Source: Lachnospiraceae bacterium (GTDB lineage Bacteria; Bacillota; Clostridia; Lachnospirales; Lachnospiraceae). From it: a stretch of DNA of 40,554 nucleotides. Numbering within the stretch: the first letter of the stretch is position 1; each line of letters opens with the position of its first letter. The stretch is taken from contig SVEJ01000029.1 in assembly GCA_015057435.1 (NCBI GenBank), positions 1-40,554 on the forward strand, read 5' to 3'. This document shows positions 32,466 through 40,484 of the stretch, piece after piece. The notes beneath the pieces are model-generated. The model was not told where the DNA came from and did no database searches. It saw only the letters and a program-made list of their open reading frames with translations. The position numbers were made by a program, and so were the translations under genes.

Positions 32466-33560
32466 ATGAAGAATAGAATGTTAATGAGAACAACGCTTAT
32501 TCTTTTTGGGGTATTTGGTGTAATGATGCCTACATTTGAGAGTAGAGCTGAGATTTTAGAGGATTCCACAGTTGGAATTACTTATGCGCTAGATGAATAT
32601 CTGGCGCATATAAGAATGAAAGAGTTGAAAGAGGCAGAGATTGCTCCGGACAAAGAATCTAATTGCAAGTATCCGGAATTTGAAGGAAAATGTCTTGCAT
32701 ATGTAGAAGAGGCAGTGAATGTTCGTAAAGAAGCGAATGAAGATTCTGAGCGTGTGGGTAGCTTGCCGGTACATGGTATTGCGTTGGTTGTTGAAAAAGG
32801 TGACACATGGACTTTGATTGAATCCGGCATTACATTAGGATATGTAAGGAATGACTATCTCTTGTTTGGTGATGCAGCGGGAGCTTACGCAGAGACAACG
32901 TGTCCGAAGAAAGCTAAGGTAAATACTACGACATTATATGTTCGTGCGCAGCAGGATGAGACGAGTGATTGTCTTACTATGATTCCTGAGGGTGAATCTT
33001 ATGAAGTAATTGAAAGTGATGACGGAGGCGGATGGACACATATCCGTGTAGATTCAGATATTGATGGGTATGTATCTTCTGAGTATGTAGATATTTCTTA
33101 CGGTTTTTCTTATGCGTTATCAGTCGCAGAGGAAGAGGAGATTCGTAGAAAGGAAGAGGAAGCCGAAAGAAGACGTTTGGCAGAGATGACAAGTACCAAG
33201 CGTATGAATATTGTTAATTATGCGTTACAGTTTGTTGGTAATCCATATGTCTATGGTGGTACAAGCTTGACAAACGGTACAGACTGTTCAGGATTTACCA
33301 TGAGTGTCTATGCGCATTTTGGTTATGCAATTCCAAGAACGGCGGCAGCACAGATGCAGGGATTGCCAAGTGTAGATTTGAGTGCAATTCAGCCTGGTGA
33401 TTTGTTGTTCTATCGAGATAGTTCGGGTGGTATTGGTCATGTTACCATGTACATTGGCGGTGGTCAGGTTGTGCATGCTAGTAGTAGTACGACTGGTATT
33501 ATTGTTTCGAATCTTGGATATCGTACACCGTGTGGTGCGGCTAGAGTTATCTGGGATTAA
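32466..33560 (+). CDS. Secreted NlpC/P60 wall hydrolase with two SH3 domains
   Basis: A 364-residue exported peptidoglycan hydrolase. The signal peptide (about 1-30) is followed by a linker, two bacterial SH3 wall-binding domains (about 75-125 and 148-205; VNVRKEANEDSERVGSLP and LYVRAQQDETSDCLTMIPE), a charged helical linker (EEEEIRRKEEEAERRR) and the catalytic domain: Cys in TDCSGFTMSVY (about 274), His in GHVTMYIGGG (about 324) and His in VVHASS (about 337). It cuts stem-peptide bonds in the wall. GGAGG lies seven bases before the ATG at 32466; a GTG three bases upstream is also in frame. A full consensus promoter suggests strong expression. Confidence 0.93.
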   Translation: MKNRMLMRTTLILFGVFGVMMPTFESRAEILEDSTVGITYALDEYLAHIRMKELKEAEIAPDKESNCKYPEFEGKCLAYVEEAVNVRKEANEDSERVGSLPVHGIALVVEKGDTWTLIESGITLGYVRNDYLLFGDAAGAYAETTCPKKAKVNTTTLYVRAQQDETSDCLTMIPEGESYEVIESDDGGGWTHIRVDSDIDGYVSSEYVDISYGFSYALSVAEEEEIRRKEEEAERRRLAEMTSTKRMNIVNYALQFVGNPYVYGGTSLTNGTDCSGFTMSVYAHFGYAIPRTAAAQMQGLPSVDLSAIQPGDLLFYRDSSGGIGHVTMYIGGGQVVHASSSTTGIIVSNLGYRTPCGAARVIWD

Positions 33561-33574
33561 GTTGAATTTGAAAT

Positions 33575-33618
33575 TAAAAAAGGAAGCGGTACAATTTTGT
33601 ATCGCTTCCTTTTTTTGT
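33575..33618. terminator. Bidirectional terminator between the NlpC/P60 gene and dut
   Basis: A 13-bp stem GGAAGCGGTACAA / TTGTATCGCTTCC is flanked by AAAAAA and TTTTTTT, so it serves both convergent units. Confidence 0.9.
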
Positions 33619-33630
33619 TTATTATGATTG

Positions 33631-34077
33631 TTACTTTGTTCCTGTAGATCCAAATCCTCCGGCTCCTCGAACAGTATCGCTTAGATTATCTGTTTCTTCG
33701 AATTGTGCAGTTAGATAAGGTGTGATAACAAGTTGTGCAATTCTTTCTTGTGGTTCAACACTTGCAGCAACGTTGCTGTGATTATGAAGGGCAACCATGA
33801 TTTCACCACGGTAATCTGCGTCGACTACACCTACTTTATTGGCAGGGGCTAATCCTTTTTTGGAAGCTAAACCACTTCTTGCATAGATAAGACCTGCGTA
33901 ACCGGCAGGGATTTCCATTGCAATCCCTGTGTGGATGAGAAGTGTTTCTCCGGGTGCAATTGTCACTGTTTCGTCTAGACAGGCATAAAGGTCCGCACCG
34001 GCTGCATAAGCAGAACCGTATGTTGGGATGATTGCTTTTTCGTCAAGTTTTTTGATTGGAACATTTGCTGATAACAT
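33631..34077 (-). CDS. dut: dUTP diphosphatase
   Basis: A trimeric-type dUTPase of 148 residues with all five family motifs visible: AGADLYA, ARSGLASKKGL, GVVDADYRGEI (catalytic Asp), ERIAQLVI and the C-terminal GAGGFGSTG. It hydrolyses dUTP to dUMP, keeping uracil out of DNA and feeding thymidylate synthesis. GAGGT lies seven to eight bases before the ATG at 34077; the open frame extends to 34125 inside nrdG, but that part is not conserved. It is the third gene of the nrdD-nrdG-dut operon, ten bases after nrdG. Confidence 0.96.
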   Translation of the reverse strand: MLSANVPIKKLDEKAIIPTYGSAYAAGADLYACLDETVTIAPGETLLIHTGIAMEIPAGYAGLIYARSGLASKKGLAPANKVGVVDADYRGEIMVALHNHSNVAASVEPQERIAQLVITPYLTAQFEETDNLSDTVRGAGGFGSTGTK

Positions 34078-34087
34078 ATTGCATACC

Positions 34088-34627
34088 TCACTGTATATAA
34101 TCTTTTGAATCGTCCCAGAGAACAATGGTATTTTCTCTAAGGGAATCTTGTACTTTTATTAATCTTTGATTCGAGGAACCTCGAAACTTTAAGGATAAGT
34201 TTTTTAAATCCTGTTTGAATTCACCATCTACTAAAACATCGATGTAGGATAACATTTCTTTTGTTTCCGGCCATTTGTTGCACATATCATTTAACAGATC
34301 TTTTTCAAAATCATATCCGGTAAAACACCATATGTCCTTATGTGGAAAATGATGTTTGATTTCTCGTAAAAGAGGTAAGATACCTTGTTGGTTGACGTAT
34401 TCAAATGGTTCTCCGCCAAGTAGCGTGAATCCCCTGATATAGGATGGTTCTAATGCCTTAATTACTTCGTTCATGACATCGCTGTCAAATGGTTGACCGT
34501 ATTGAAAATCCCATGTTTCAGGATTGAAACAACCGGGGCAATGGTGTGTGCAACCACTGACAAACAGGCTGACTCTGACCCCCGGTCCGTTGGCTACATC
34601 ATATTTTTTGATTGCTGCATAGTTCAT
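34088..34627 (-). CDS. nrdG: Anaerobic ribonucleoside-triphosphate reductase activating protein
   Basis: A radical-SAM enzyme of 179 residues with the CxxxCxxC iron-sulfur motif at C26, C30 and C33 and the TLLGGEPF motif that helps hold S-adenosylmethionine. It makes the glycyl radical on NrdD, encoded 18 bases upstream. AGGAG lies about ten bases before the ATG at 34627. Full length for the family. Confidence 0.96.
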   Translation of the reverse strand: MNYAAIKKYDVANGPGVRVSLFVSGCTHHCPGCFNPETWDFQYGQPFDSDVMNEVIKALEPSYIRGFTLLGGEPFEYVNQQGILPLLREIKHHFPHKDIWCFTGYDFEKDLLNDMCNKWPETKEMLSYIDVLVDGEFKQDLKNLSLKFRGSSNQRLIKVQDSLRENTIVLWDDSKDYIQ

Positions 34628-34645
34628 AGTATTACAATCTCCTAA

Positions 34646-36772
34646 TTACAAATGAAGGACTCTTGATTTGATTTCCTTGGTTTTCCCGACATTCCAGAAG
34701 TTTTCGCCAAGATAACCACATGTTCTTCTTGTTACGTTCATTTTCGCATGATCTTTATTACCGCATTGTGGGCACTCCCATTCGTTGTCATCGTTGACAA
34801 AGATTTCACCATCGTATTCACAAACATGGCAGTAGTCAGATTTTGTGTTGAATTCTGCATACTGAATGTTGTCATAGATAAAGCGTACAACTTCGGCTAA
34901 GGCATCAAGATTATTTCTCATATTCGGAATTTCTACATATGAGATAGCACCTCCTGATGATATCTTTTGGAACTGACTCTCGAATCGGAATTTGCTAAAT
35001 GCATCAATGCTTTCTCTTACATCGACATGATATGAGTTTGTATAGTATCCCTTGTCAGTAATATCTTCGATACTACCAAAACGCTCGAGATCAATTCGCG
35101 CAAAACGATAGCACAGACTTTCTGCAGGGCTTCCGTATAATCCGAATGCGAGGCCGGTTTCTTCTTTCCATCTGTCGGTGGTTGCACGAAGATAATTCAT
35201 AACACGTAGTGCAAACTCCTGCCCGTTTGCATCTGTATGACTACAGCCTTTCATAAGTTTTGTTACCTCGTATAGACCGATATATCCAAGAGAAATTGTG
35301 GAATATCCGTTCATTAGTAAAGGTTCGATAGATTCACCCTTTCCTAAACGTGCGATAGCACCGTATTGCCAATGTACCGGACTAACATCAGAAGTAACAC
35401 CTCGTAATGCATTGTGTCTGCACATAAGTGCTTCAAAACATAATGCAAGGCGTTCGTCTAATAGTTTGAAGAACTGGTCTTCGTCACCGGCTGCAATAAT
35501 TCCGATCTGTGGAAGATTCAAACTTACAACACCTTGATTGAATCGTCCTTCGAATTTGTATTCACCGTTTTCATCTTTCCATGGGGTTAAAAAGCTTCGA
35601 CATCCCATACATGAGAAAACGTTACCTTCATAGTTTTCGCGCATCTTTTTTGCAGATATATAATCAGGGTATAAGCGCTTTGCTGAACATTTTACTGCAA
35701 GTTGTGTGATGTAATCGTATTCGCCACCTTTTAGGCAGTTGTGTTCATCTAATACATAGATTAACTTAGGGAATGCAGGTGTGATGTAAACACCTTTTTC
35801 GTTTTTGATACCTTCTAAACGCTGACGGAGAATTTCTTCCACAATCATAGCGTTTTCTTTTAGATATTCATCGTCTTTGTCCAAATTAAGGAATAGTGTA
35901 ACAAATGGTGATTGTCCGTTGGTAGTCATCAAAGTGTTAATCTGGTATTGAATTGTCTGTACACCGGAACGGAGTTCGTCTTGCAGACGGTCCTGCACCA
36001 TTTTTTCTATTACATTCGCAGAGACATAGTCTCCAAACTCTGCTGTCATTTTAGATTTGAATTTCTCATAGGATTTTCTCAAGTATTTGCCTAGATGTCG
36101 CACGTCAACAGATTGTCCACCATATTGGCTGCTGGCAACGGCAGCAATAACCTGTGTCATAACGGTACAGGCAACTTGGAAGCTCTTTGGACTTTCGATT
36201 AATTTGCCGTTCATGACGGTGCCGTTATCTAACATATCTCCAATGTTAATTAGGCAGCAGTTGAAAATTGGCTGAAGAAAATAATCTGCATCATGGAAGT
36301 GCAAAATACCATCCTCGTGAGCTTTGGAGATCTTCTCAGGTAAGAGCACACGCTTTGTCAAGTCTTTGGAAACTTCACCCGCAATCAAGTCTCTTTGCGT
36401 GGAAGCAACAGTTGCATTCTTGTTAGAATTCTCTTCCATGACATCTTTGTTTCTGTTCTGGATCAAACTGAGAATCGAATCATCCGTTGTATTTGCTTTA
36501 CGAACCAATTCTCTGGAATAGCGATAGATAATATATGTCTTGGCTAACACAAACTTCTTCTCATCCATCAATTTTTGTTCGATGATATCCTGGATATCTT
36601 CTACCAACATACGAGCACGATTTTTGGATTCGATGCATGAAATGATGTATTCGATTGTTTCGTCGGATACTTTTTCTGCAGGTTCTACTTCCGCGTTGGC
36701 TTTTTGAATGGCGCGTACAATTTTCGTTCTGTCGTATGTAACGGTTGTGCCGTCTCGTTTGATTACTTTCAT
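34646..36772 (-). CDS. nrdD: Anaerobic (class III) ribonucleoside-triphosphate reductase
   Basis: This 708-residue enzyme reduces ribonucleotides to deoxyribonucleotides without oxygen. An N-terminal ATP-cone (KRDGTTVTYDRTKIVRAIQKAN, about 4-95) senses ATP/dATP. The large catalytic domain carries FSCMGCRSFL and NLPQIG. A zinc site has CHVCEYDG and CPQCGN near the C-terminus, and the glycyl-radical loop is RRTCGYLGENFW (Gly at about 686-689). AAAGGAG lies about ten bases before the ATG. It is the first gene of the nrdD-nrdG-dut operon. The promoter contains a likely NrdR box and a second box lies upstream, so repression when deoxynucleotides are plentiful is expected. Confidence 0.97.
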   Translation of the reverse strand: MKVIKRDGTTVTYDRTKIVRAIQKANAEVEPAEKVSDETIEYIISCIESKNRARMLVEDIQDIIEQKLMDEKKFVLAKTYIIYRYSRELVRKANTTDDSILSLIQNRNKDVMEENSNKNATVASTQRDLIAGEVSKDLTKRVLLPEKISKAHEDGILHFHDADYFLQPIFNCCLINIGDMLDNGTVMNGKLIESPKSFQVACTVMTQVIAAVASSQYGGQSVDVRHLGKYLRKSYEKFKSKMTAEFGDYVSANVIEKMVQDRLQDELRSGVQTIQYQINTLMTTNGQSPFVTLFLNLDKDDEYLKENAMIVEEILRQRLEGIKNEKGVYITPAFPKLIYVLDEHNCLKGGEYDYITQLAVKCSAKRLYPDYISAKKMRENYEGNVFSCMGCRSFLTPWKDENGEYKFEGRFNQGVVSLNLPQIGIIAAGDEDQFFKLLDERLALCFEALMCRHNALRGVTSDVSPVHWQYGAIARLGKGESIEPLLMNGYSTISLGYIGLYEVTKLMKGCSHTDANGQEFALRVMNYLRATTDRWKEETGLAFGLYGSPAESLCYRFARIDLERFGSIEDITDKGYYTNSYHVDVRESIDAFSKFRFESQFQKISSGGAISYVEIPNMRNNLDALAEVVRFIYDNIQYAEFNTKSDYCHVCEYDGEIFVNDDNEWECPQCGNKDHAKMNVTRRTCGYLGENFWNVGKTKEIKSRVLHL

Positions 36773-36841
36773 TGATACCTCTCCTTTATATTAAACACTA
36801 TAAATACAGTATATTAGCGCATTTAGGCTAAAAACAATCAC

Positions 36842-36870
36842 ATTATACCACTATATTGTGGGTTTGTAAA
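36842..36870 (-). promoter_or_regulatory. Promoter of the nrdD operon
   Basis: On the minus strand, TTTACA (36865-36870), 17 bases, TATAAT (36842-36847), with about 60 bases of leader. Confidence 0.85.
36849..36860. promoter_or_regulatory. NrdR-like box 1, within the nrdD promoter spacer
   Basis: CACTATATTGTG fills most of the spacer between -35 and -10 of the nrdD promoter. It resembles the NrdR box (half-sites ACAC..GTGT around an AT core), although the core is two bases shorter than the common 16-bp form. Confidence 0.7.
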
Positions 36871-36879
36871 TGATAAACA

Positions 36880-36891
36880 CACAATATAGTG
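36880..36891. promoter_or_regulatory. NrdR-like box 2, upstream
   Basis: CACAATATAGTG is the exact reverse complement of box 1, with flanks completing ACACAATATAGTGT. Centre-to-centre distance is 31 bp, three helical turns, as is usual for paired NrdR boxes. Confidence 0.7.
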
Positions 36892-37017
36892 TATAATTAA
36901 TTTGCTTATCTTACTAAGCACTTAAGAATGTTAGATAAATGGGCGTTTCATGGTTATTCTGTGAACTTTTATGAAAAGGCTTTATTTTTTTTTTCTTTTG
37001 TGATATATATTTAATGT

Positions 37018-37052
37018 ATGTCATTTGGTCATGTATGACATGCTGACATGTC
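37018..37052. promoter_or_regulatory. Cluster of TGACAT/ATGTCA palindromes
   Basis: ATGTCAT (37018-37024), GTCAT-GT-ATGAC (37028-37039) and GACATGTC (37045-37052) stand side by side just upstream of the -35 of the lipoprotein gene. They look like a multi-site operator or activator region for an unidentified regulator. Confidence 0.45.
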
Positions 37053-37054
37053 GG

Positions 37055-37084
37055 TTGTTTGTGTAGGCGAAGACCGATTATAAT
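37055..37084 (+). promoter_or_regulatory. Promoter of the FKBP lipoprotein gene
   Basis: TTGTTT (37055-37060), 18 bases, TATAAT (37079-37084), 32 bases before the ATG. Confidence 0.6.
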
Positions 37085-37115
37085 ATAGGTAAGAACAACA
37101 GAAGGGAAAAAGAAT

Positions 37116-38219
37116 ATGAAGAAGAGAATTGGTGCACTCTTGTTGGCTGGTACATTGTTACTTAGCATGACAGGATGTGGTAATGACAAGGCAAAGGACT
37201 ACAGTAAGTATGTTGAGCTAGGAGAGTATAAGGGTATTGAATATACCGTTGCTGATGCGACTGTAACAGATGAAGAAGTAAAGGCGCAGGTAGATTCTTT
37301 TGTGGCAGGTCTTGCAACAACAGAAGAAGTGAAGGATCGTGCGGTAAAAGATGGTGATATTGTTAATATCGACTTTGTGGGAACAATGAACGGTGAAGAA
37401 TTCGAAGGCGGATATTCAGAAGGTCATGATTTAACAATCGGTTCTAATTCATTTATTGATGGTTTTGAAAGCGGATTGATTGGTCATGAGATTGGAGAGA
37501 AGGTATCTCTTGATTTGAAATTCCCGGATCCATATCAGAATAATCCGGATTACGCAGGAAAAGACGTAACATTTGATGTAACAATCAATTCTATTTCTAT
37601 CAAGGTTACACCTGATTTGACAGATGCATTGGTGAAAGAGAATACAGATTATGACACCGTTAAGGCGTATGAAGATTCAATTAGAAAGAATTTGGAAGAA
37701 ACAAAGAAATCAGAAGCTGAGACACAGGCTCAGGCAGATATTTTTAATCAGGTTGTAAAGAATTCTAAGGTAAACGGATTTGATGAAGCAGAAGTTAAGA
37801 GATTAGTGGATGAAGAATACAAGGGATTCAAAGAAACAGCATCAAGCTATGAGCAGTATGGATACGGATATGAAGATGTATTGAAGGCGAATGGCTATGA
37901 GAATGAAGATGATTTGATGAAGGGTATTACAGAGTACATCAAGAATTACTTGACTCAGAAGATGATTCTTTACATGATCGCTGACAAAGAAGGTATCACT
38001 GTTACAGGTGAAGAAGTAGAAGCAAAGGTACAGGAATACATGACAATGTATGGTGCCAAGACAGAGGAAGAAGTTTACGAGTACTTTGGTGATGACTATA
38101 TTGAGCTTTCACTTATGTCAGAAAAGGTAATGAAATTCCTTAAGGAGAACGCTGTGGTTGTAGATTCGGTTGAAGAGACAACAGAGGCTGCTGAGGAAGC
38201 TTCAACACAGGCAGAATAA
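37116..38219 (+). CDS. Exported trigger-factor-like FKBP peptidyl-prolyl isomerase lipoprotein
   Basis: A 367-residue lipoprotein: signal with lipobox SMTGC (lipid on C21), then an FKBP domain (about 85-175, with VNIDFVGTMNGEEFEGG and FIDGFESGLIGHEIGEKVSLDLKFP). A trigger-factor-like helical C-domain follows (about 185-345), ending in an acidic, Thr/Glu-rich tail. The N-terminal ribosome-binding domain of true trigger factor is absent and replaced by the signal, so this is a surface foldase rather than a ribosome chaperone. GAAGGGAAA precedes the ATG by about eight bases. It is a single gene with its own promoter and terminator, divergent from nrdD. Such proteins recur in Lachnospiraceae. Confidence 0.88.
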   Translation: MKKRIGALLLAGTLLLSMTGCGNDKAKDYSKYVELGEYKGIEYTVADATVTDEEVKAQVDSFVAGLATTEEVKDRAVKDGDIVNIDFVGTMNGEEFEGGYSEGHDLTIGSNSFIDGFESGLIGHEIGEKVSLDLKFPDPYQNNPDYAGKDVTFDVTINSISIKVTPDLTDALVKENTDYDTVKAYEDSIRKNLEETKKSEAETQAQADIFNQVVKNSKVNGFDEAEVKRLVDEEYKGFKETASSYEQYGYGYEDVLKANGYENEDDLMKGITEYIKNYLTQKMILYMIADKEGITVTGEEVEAKVQEYMTMYGAKTEEEVYEYFGDDYIELSLMSEKVMKFLKENAVVVDSVEETTEAAEEASTQAE

Positions 38220-38228
38220 TATATCAAG

Positions 38229-38264
38229 AAAGAGGCTAAGGAGACTTGGCCTCTTCTTTGATTT
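38229..38264 (+). terminator. Intrinsic terminator after the FKBP lipoprotein gene
   Basis: Stem AAGAGGC / GCCTCTT (38230-38236, 38249-38255) with an inner AAG-GAGA-CTT extension, followed by CTTTGATTTT. Confidence 0.8.
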
Positions 38265-38268
38265 TACG

Positions 38269-38297
38269 TTGACATGAAAGCAATGGTCAGTTATAAT
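38269..38297 (+). promoter_or_regulatory. Consensus SigA promoter of greA
   Basis: Perfect TTGACA (38269-38274), 17 bases, perfect TATAAT (38292-38297), about 100 bases before greA. Confidence 0.92.
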
Positions 38298-38303
38298 AAC
38301 ATG

Positions 38304-38366
38304 ATGAATATGGCGGAAGCTGTGTGTTTATGCAATTGTTACGGGTGCTGTGCAACCCCATTTTGA
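38304..38366 (+). CDS. Possible Cys-rich leader peptide of greA
   Basis: A 20-residue frame in the greA leader holds AVCLCNCYGCC, five Cys in ten residues. There is no ribosome site. Its ATG at 38304 lies seven bases after the -10, about where transcription should begin, so translation would have to be leaderless. A second in-frame ATG is at 38310. It may be chance. Confidence 0.3.
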   Translation: MNMAEAVCLCNCYGCCATPF

Positions 38367-38374
38367 CAGTTGCA
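38331..38374 (+). promoter_or_regulatory. Hairpin in the greA leader
   Basis: TGCAATTG (38331-38338) pairs with CAGTTGCA (38367-38374), one G-T pair, enclosing a smaller GGGT/ACCC stem (38343-38346, 38355-38358). It lies about 27 bases before the greA ATG and overlaps the end of the Cys-rich mini-ORF. Confidence 0.45.
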
Positions 38375-38401
38375 AATTTATAAAATGGAAGGGCGAGTCG
38401 A

Positions 38402-38887
38402 ATGGCAGAGAAGAAGAACCTTTTGACCGATAAAGGTCTGAAAAAATTAGAAGAAGAATTACAGGAGTTACGAGTTGTCAAACGTAAAGAAGTAGCTCAG
38501 AAGATCAAAGAAGCAAGAGAACAGGGAGACTTGTCAGAGAATGCTGAGTATGATGCTGCGAAAGACGAGCAGAAGGATATTGAAGCAAGAATTGAAGAGT
38601 TAGAAGCAATCCTTAAGAATGTTGAGGTCATTTATACAGACGAAGTTGATAAAGAGAAAGTGAACGTTGGTTGTGTTGTTACAGTGAAAGATGTAGCGAA
38701 AGACAGTGTTCAGACTTTTAAGATTGTAGGTTCTACAGAGGCAGATATTTTGAATAACAAGATTTCAAATGAGTCGCCGGTAGGTGCTGCATTGATGGGT
38801 GCGAAGGTAGGAGATACAGTAACTGCTGAAGTACCGAATGGATCATTCCAGTTTGAAATCGTAGAAATCAGCTTGGACGAAGAATAA
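38402..38887 (+). CDS. greA: Transcription elongation factor GreA
   Basis: A 161-residue GreA with the N-terminal coiled coil (LTDKGLKKLEEELQELRVVKRKEVAQKIKEAREQGDLSENAEYDAAKDEQ), whose acidic tip DLSENAEYD enters the RNA polymerase secondary channel. The FKBP-like C-domain ends SPVGAALMGAKVGDTVTAEVPNGSFQFEI. It rescues backtracked polymerase by stimulating transcript cleavage. A GGAAGGGCGAG stretch precedes the ATG. lysS follows after 55 bases with a weak hairpin between, so partial co-transcription is likely, the common order in Firmicutes. Confidence 0.97.
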   Translation: MAEKKNLLTDKGLKKLEEELQELRVVKRKEVAQKIKEAREQGDLSENAEYDAAKDEQKDIEARIEELEAILKNVEVIYTDEVDKEKVNVGCVVTVKDVAKDSVQTFKIVGSTEADILNNKISNESPVGAALMGAKVGDTVTAEVPNGSFQFEIVEISLDEE

Positions 38888-38897
38888 TCGACGAAAT

Positions 38898-38925
38898 GGG
38901 GAATGGCGTGTCTATTCCCCTTTGT
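38898..38925 (+). terminator. Weak hairpin between greA and lysS
   Basis: GGGGAAT / ATTCCCC with a nine-base loop, followed by TTTGTATTAT. The short T-tract suggests partial termination. Confidence 0.55.
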
Positions 38926-38942
38926 ATTATATAGGAAAGTGA

Positions 38943-40448
38943 GTGAAAAAAGTGGGAGATAATAACCAGAACCAACAGCCAAAGCAGCAAGATATCAATC
39001 AGTTGCTTAAGGTTAGAAGAGAGAAATTACAGGAGTTACAGGATAATGGGATGGACCCATTCGTAATTACCAAGTATGATGTGACGGCTAAGACCGGCAC
39101 AATTAAGGAACAGTTTGAAGAATATGAAGGCAAGGACGTATCTATCGCAGGTCGTCTTATGCAAAAGCGTGTGATGGGTAAGGCATCCTTTGGTAACGTA
39201 CAGGATTTGGAAGGTAATATTCAGATTTACGTTGCAAGAGATGACTTAGGTGAAGATGCGTATAAGTTATTCAAGAGAATGGATATCGGTGATATCGTTG
39301 GCATTGAGGGTAAAGTATTCTTAACACAGAAGGGTGAGAAGTCTATTCATGCGACGAAGGTTACTTTGCTTTCTAAGAGCTTACAGATTTTGCCGGAGAA
39401 GTATCATGGTTTAACCAATGTAGATACAAGATATCGTCAAAGATATATTGACTTAATTATGAATCCGGAAGTAAAGGATACATTTATTAAGCGTTCTAAG
39501 ATTATCAGCACAATTCGTAAGTATTTAGACGGACAAGGCTTTATGGAAGTTGAGACACCAATGCTTGTTGCAAATGCCGGTGGTGCTGCAGCACGTCCGT
39601 TTGAAACACATTTTAACGCATTAGATGAGGACTTTAAGCTTCGTATTTCACTTGAGTTATATCTTAAGAGATTGATTGTTGGTGGTATGGAGCGCGTTTA
39701 TGAGATTGGACGTGTATTCCGTAACGAAGGCTTGGATACAAGACATAACCCAGAGTTTACATTGATGGAGTTATATCAGGCATATACTGATTACAATGGA
39801 ATGATGGATTTGACAGAGAATATGTATCGTTACGTTGCACAGGAAGTACTTGGTACAACCAAGATTACCTACAATGGTATCGAGATGGATCTTGGTAAGC
39901 CGTTTGAGCGTATTACTATGGTGGATGCAGTTAAGAAGTATGCAGGTGTAGACTTCAATGAGATTGCAGATGCAGATGCAGCGAAGGCTATCGCAAAAGA
40001 AAAGCATGTAGAGTTTGAGGACCACCACACAAAGGGTGACATCCTTAACTTATTCTTTGAAGAGTTTGTAGAGGAGCATCTCATTCAGCCTACATTTGTT
40101 ATGGATCATCCAATTGAGATTTCTCCACTTACAAAGAAGAAACCAGAGGATCCTAACTATGTTGAACGTTTCGAGTTGTTCATGAACGGTTGGGAGATGG
40201 CCAATGCTTATTCTGAGTTAAACGATCCAATCGACCAGAGAGAGCGTTTCAAAGCACAGGAAGCATTACTTGCGTTGGGTGATGAAGAAGCGAATACAAC
40301 AGATGAGGATTTCATGTATGCGTTAGAGCTTGGTATGCCACCTACAGGCGGTATTGGCTATGGTATTGACAGACTTTGTATGTTGCTTACTGACTCGCCA
40401 GCAATTCGTGACGTTTTGCTCTTCCCTACGATGCGAACAACAACCTAA
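38943..40448 (+). CDS. lysS: Lysine--tRNA ligase (class II)
   Basis: A 501-residue class II lysyl-tRNA synthetase: N-terminal OB-fold anticodon-binding domain (about 60-150), motif 2 YEIGRVFRNEGLDTRHNPEFT, and motif 3 GGIGYGIDRLCMLLTDSPAIRDVLLFP at the C-terminus. It charges tRNA-Lys. The start is a GTG at 38943 with AGGA about six bases upstream; a GTG at 38952 is an alternative. The last residues after LLFPTM are RTTT. The length fits the standard enzyme, but some Clostridia carry a longer C-terminal extension, and repeat-rich DNA follows at once, so the 3' end may have been altered by an insertion. Confidence 0.96.
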   Translation: MKKVGDNNQNQQPKQQDINQLLKVRREKLQELQDNGMDPFVITKYDVTAKTGTIKEQFEEYEGKDVSIAGRLMQKRVMGKASFGNVQDLEGNIQIYVARDDLGEDAYKLFKRMDIGDIVGIEGKVFLTQKGEKSIHATKVTLLSKSLQILPEKYHGLTNVDTRYRQRYIDLIMNPEVKDTFIKRSKIISTIRKYLDGQGFMEVETPMLVANAGGAAARPFETHFNALDEDFKLRISLELYLKRLIVGGMERVYEIGRVFRNEGLDTRHNPEFTLMELYQAYTDYNGMMDLTENMYRYVAQEVLGTTKITYNGIEMDLGKPFERITMVDAVKKYAGVDFNEIADADAAKAIAKEKHVEFEDHHTKGDILNLFFEEFVEEHLIQPTFVMDHPIEISPLTKKKPEDPNYVERFELFMNGWEMANAYSELNDPIDQRERFKAQEALLALGDEEANTTDEDFMYALELGMPPTGGIGYGIDRLCMLLTDSPAIRDVLLFPTMRTTT

Positions 40449-40484
40449 AAAACCTAGAGTTTATGCGGGTTTGAAGGGTGTCGG

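Larger units (their letters stand above)
36773..37115. other. 343-bp divergent intergenic region between nrdD and the FKBP lipoprotein gene
   Basis: It holds the nrdD leader, promoter and two NrdR-like boxes, a short hairpin TGCTTA-TCTTAC-TAAGCA (36903-36920), a T-rich stretch (about 36981-36998), a cluster of ATGTCA/TGACAT palindromes (37018-37052) and the promoter of the lipoprotein gene. No further coding frame was seen. Confidence 0.7.

Noticed and set aside
36892..36998. Plus-strand TATAAT followed by a T-rich stretch, considered as a small RNA
   Set aside because: No usable -35 at 16-18 bases and no good terminator stem before the T-run.
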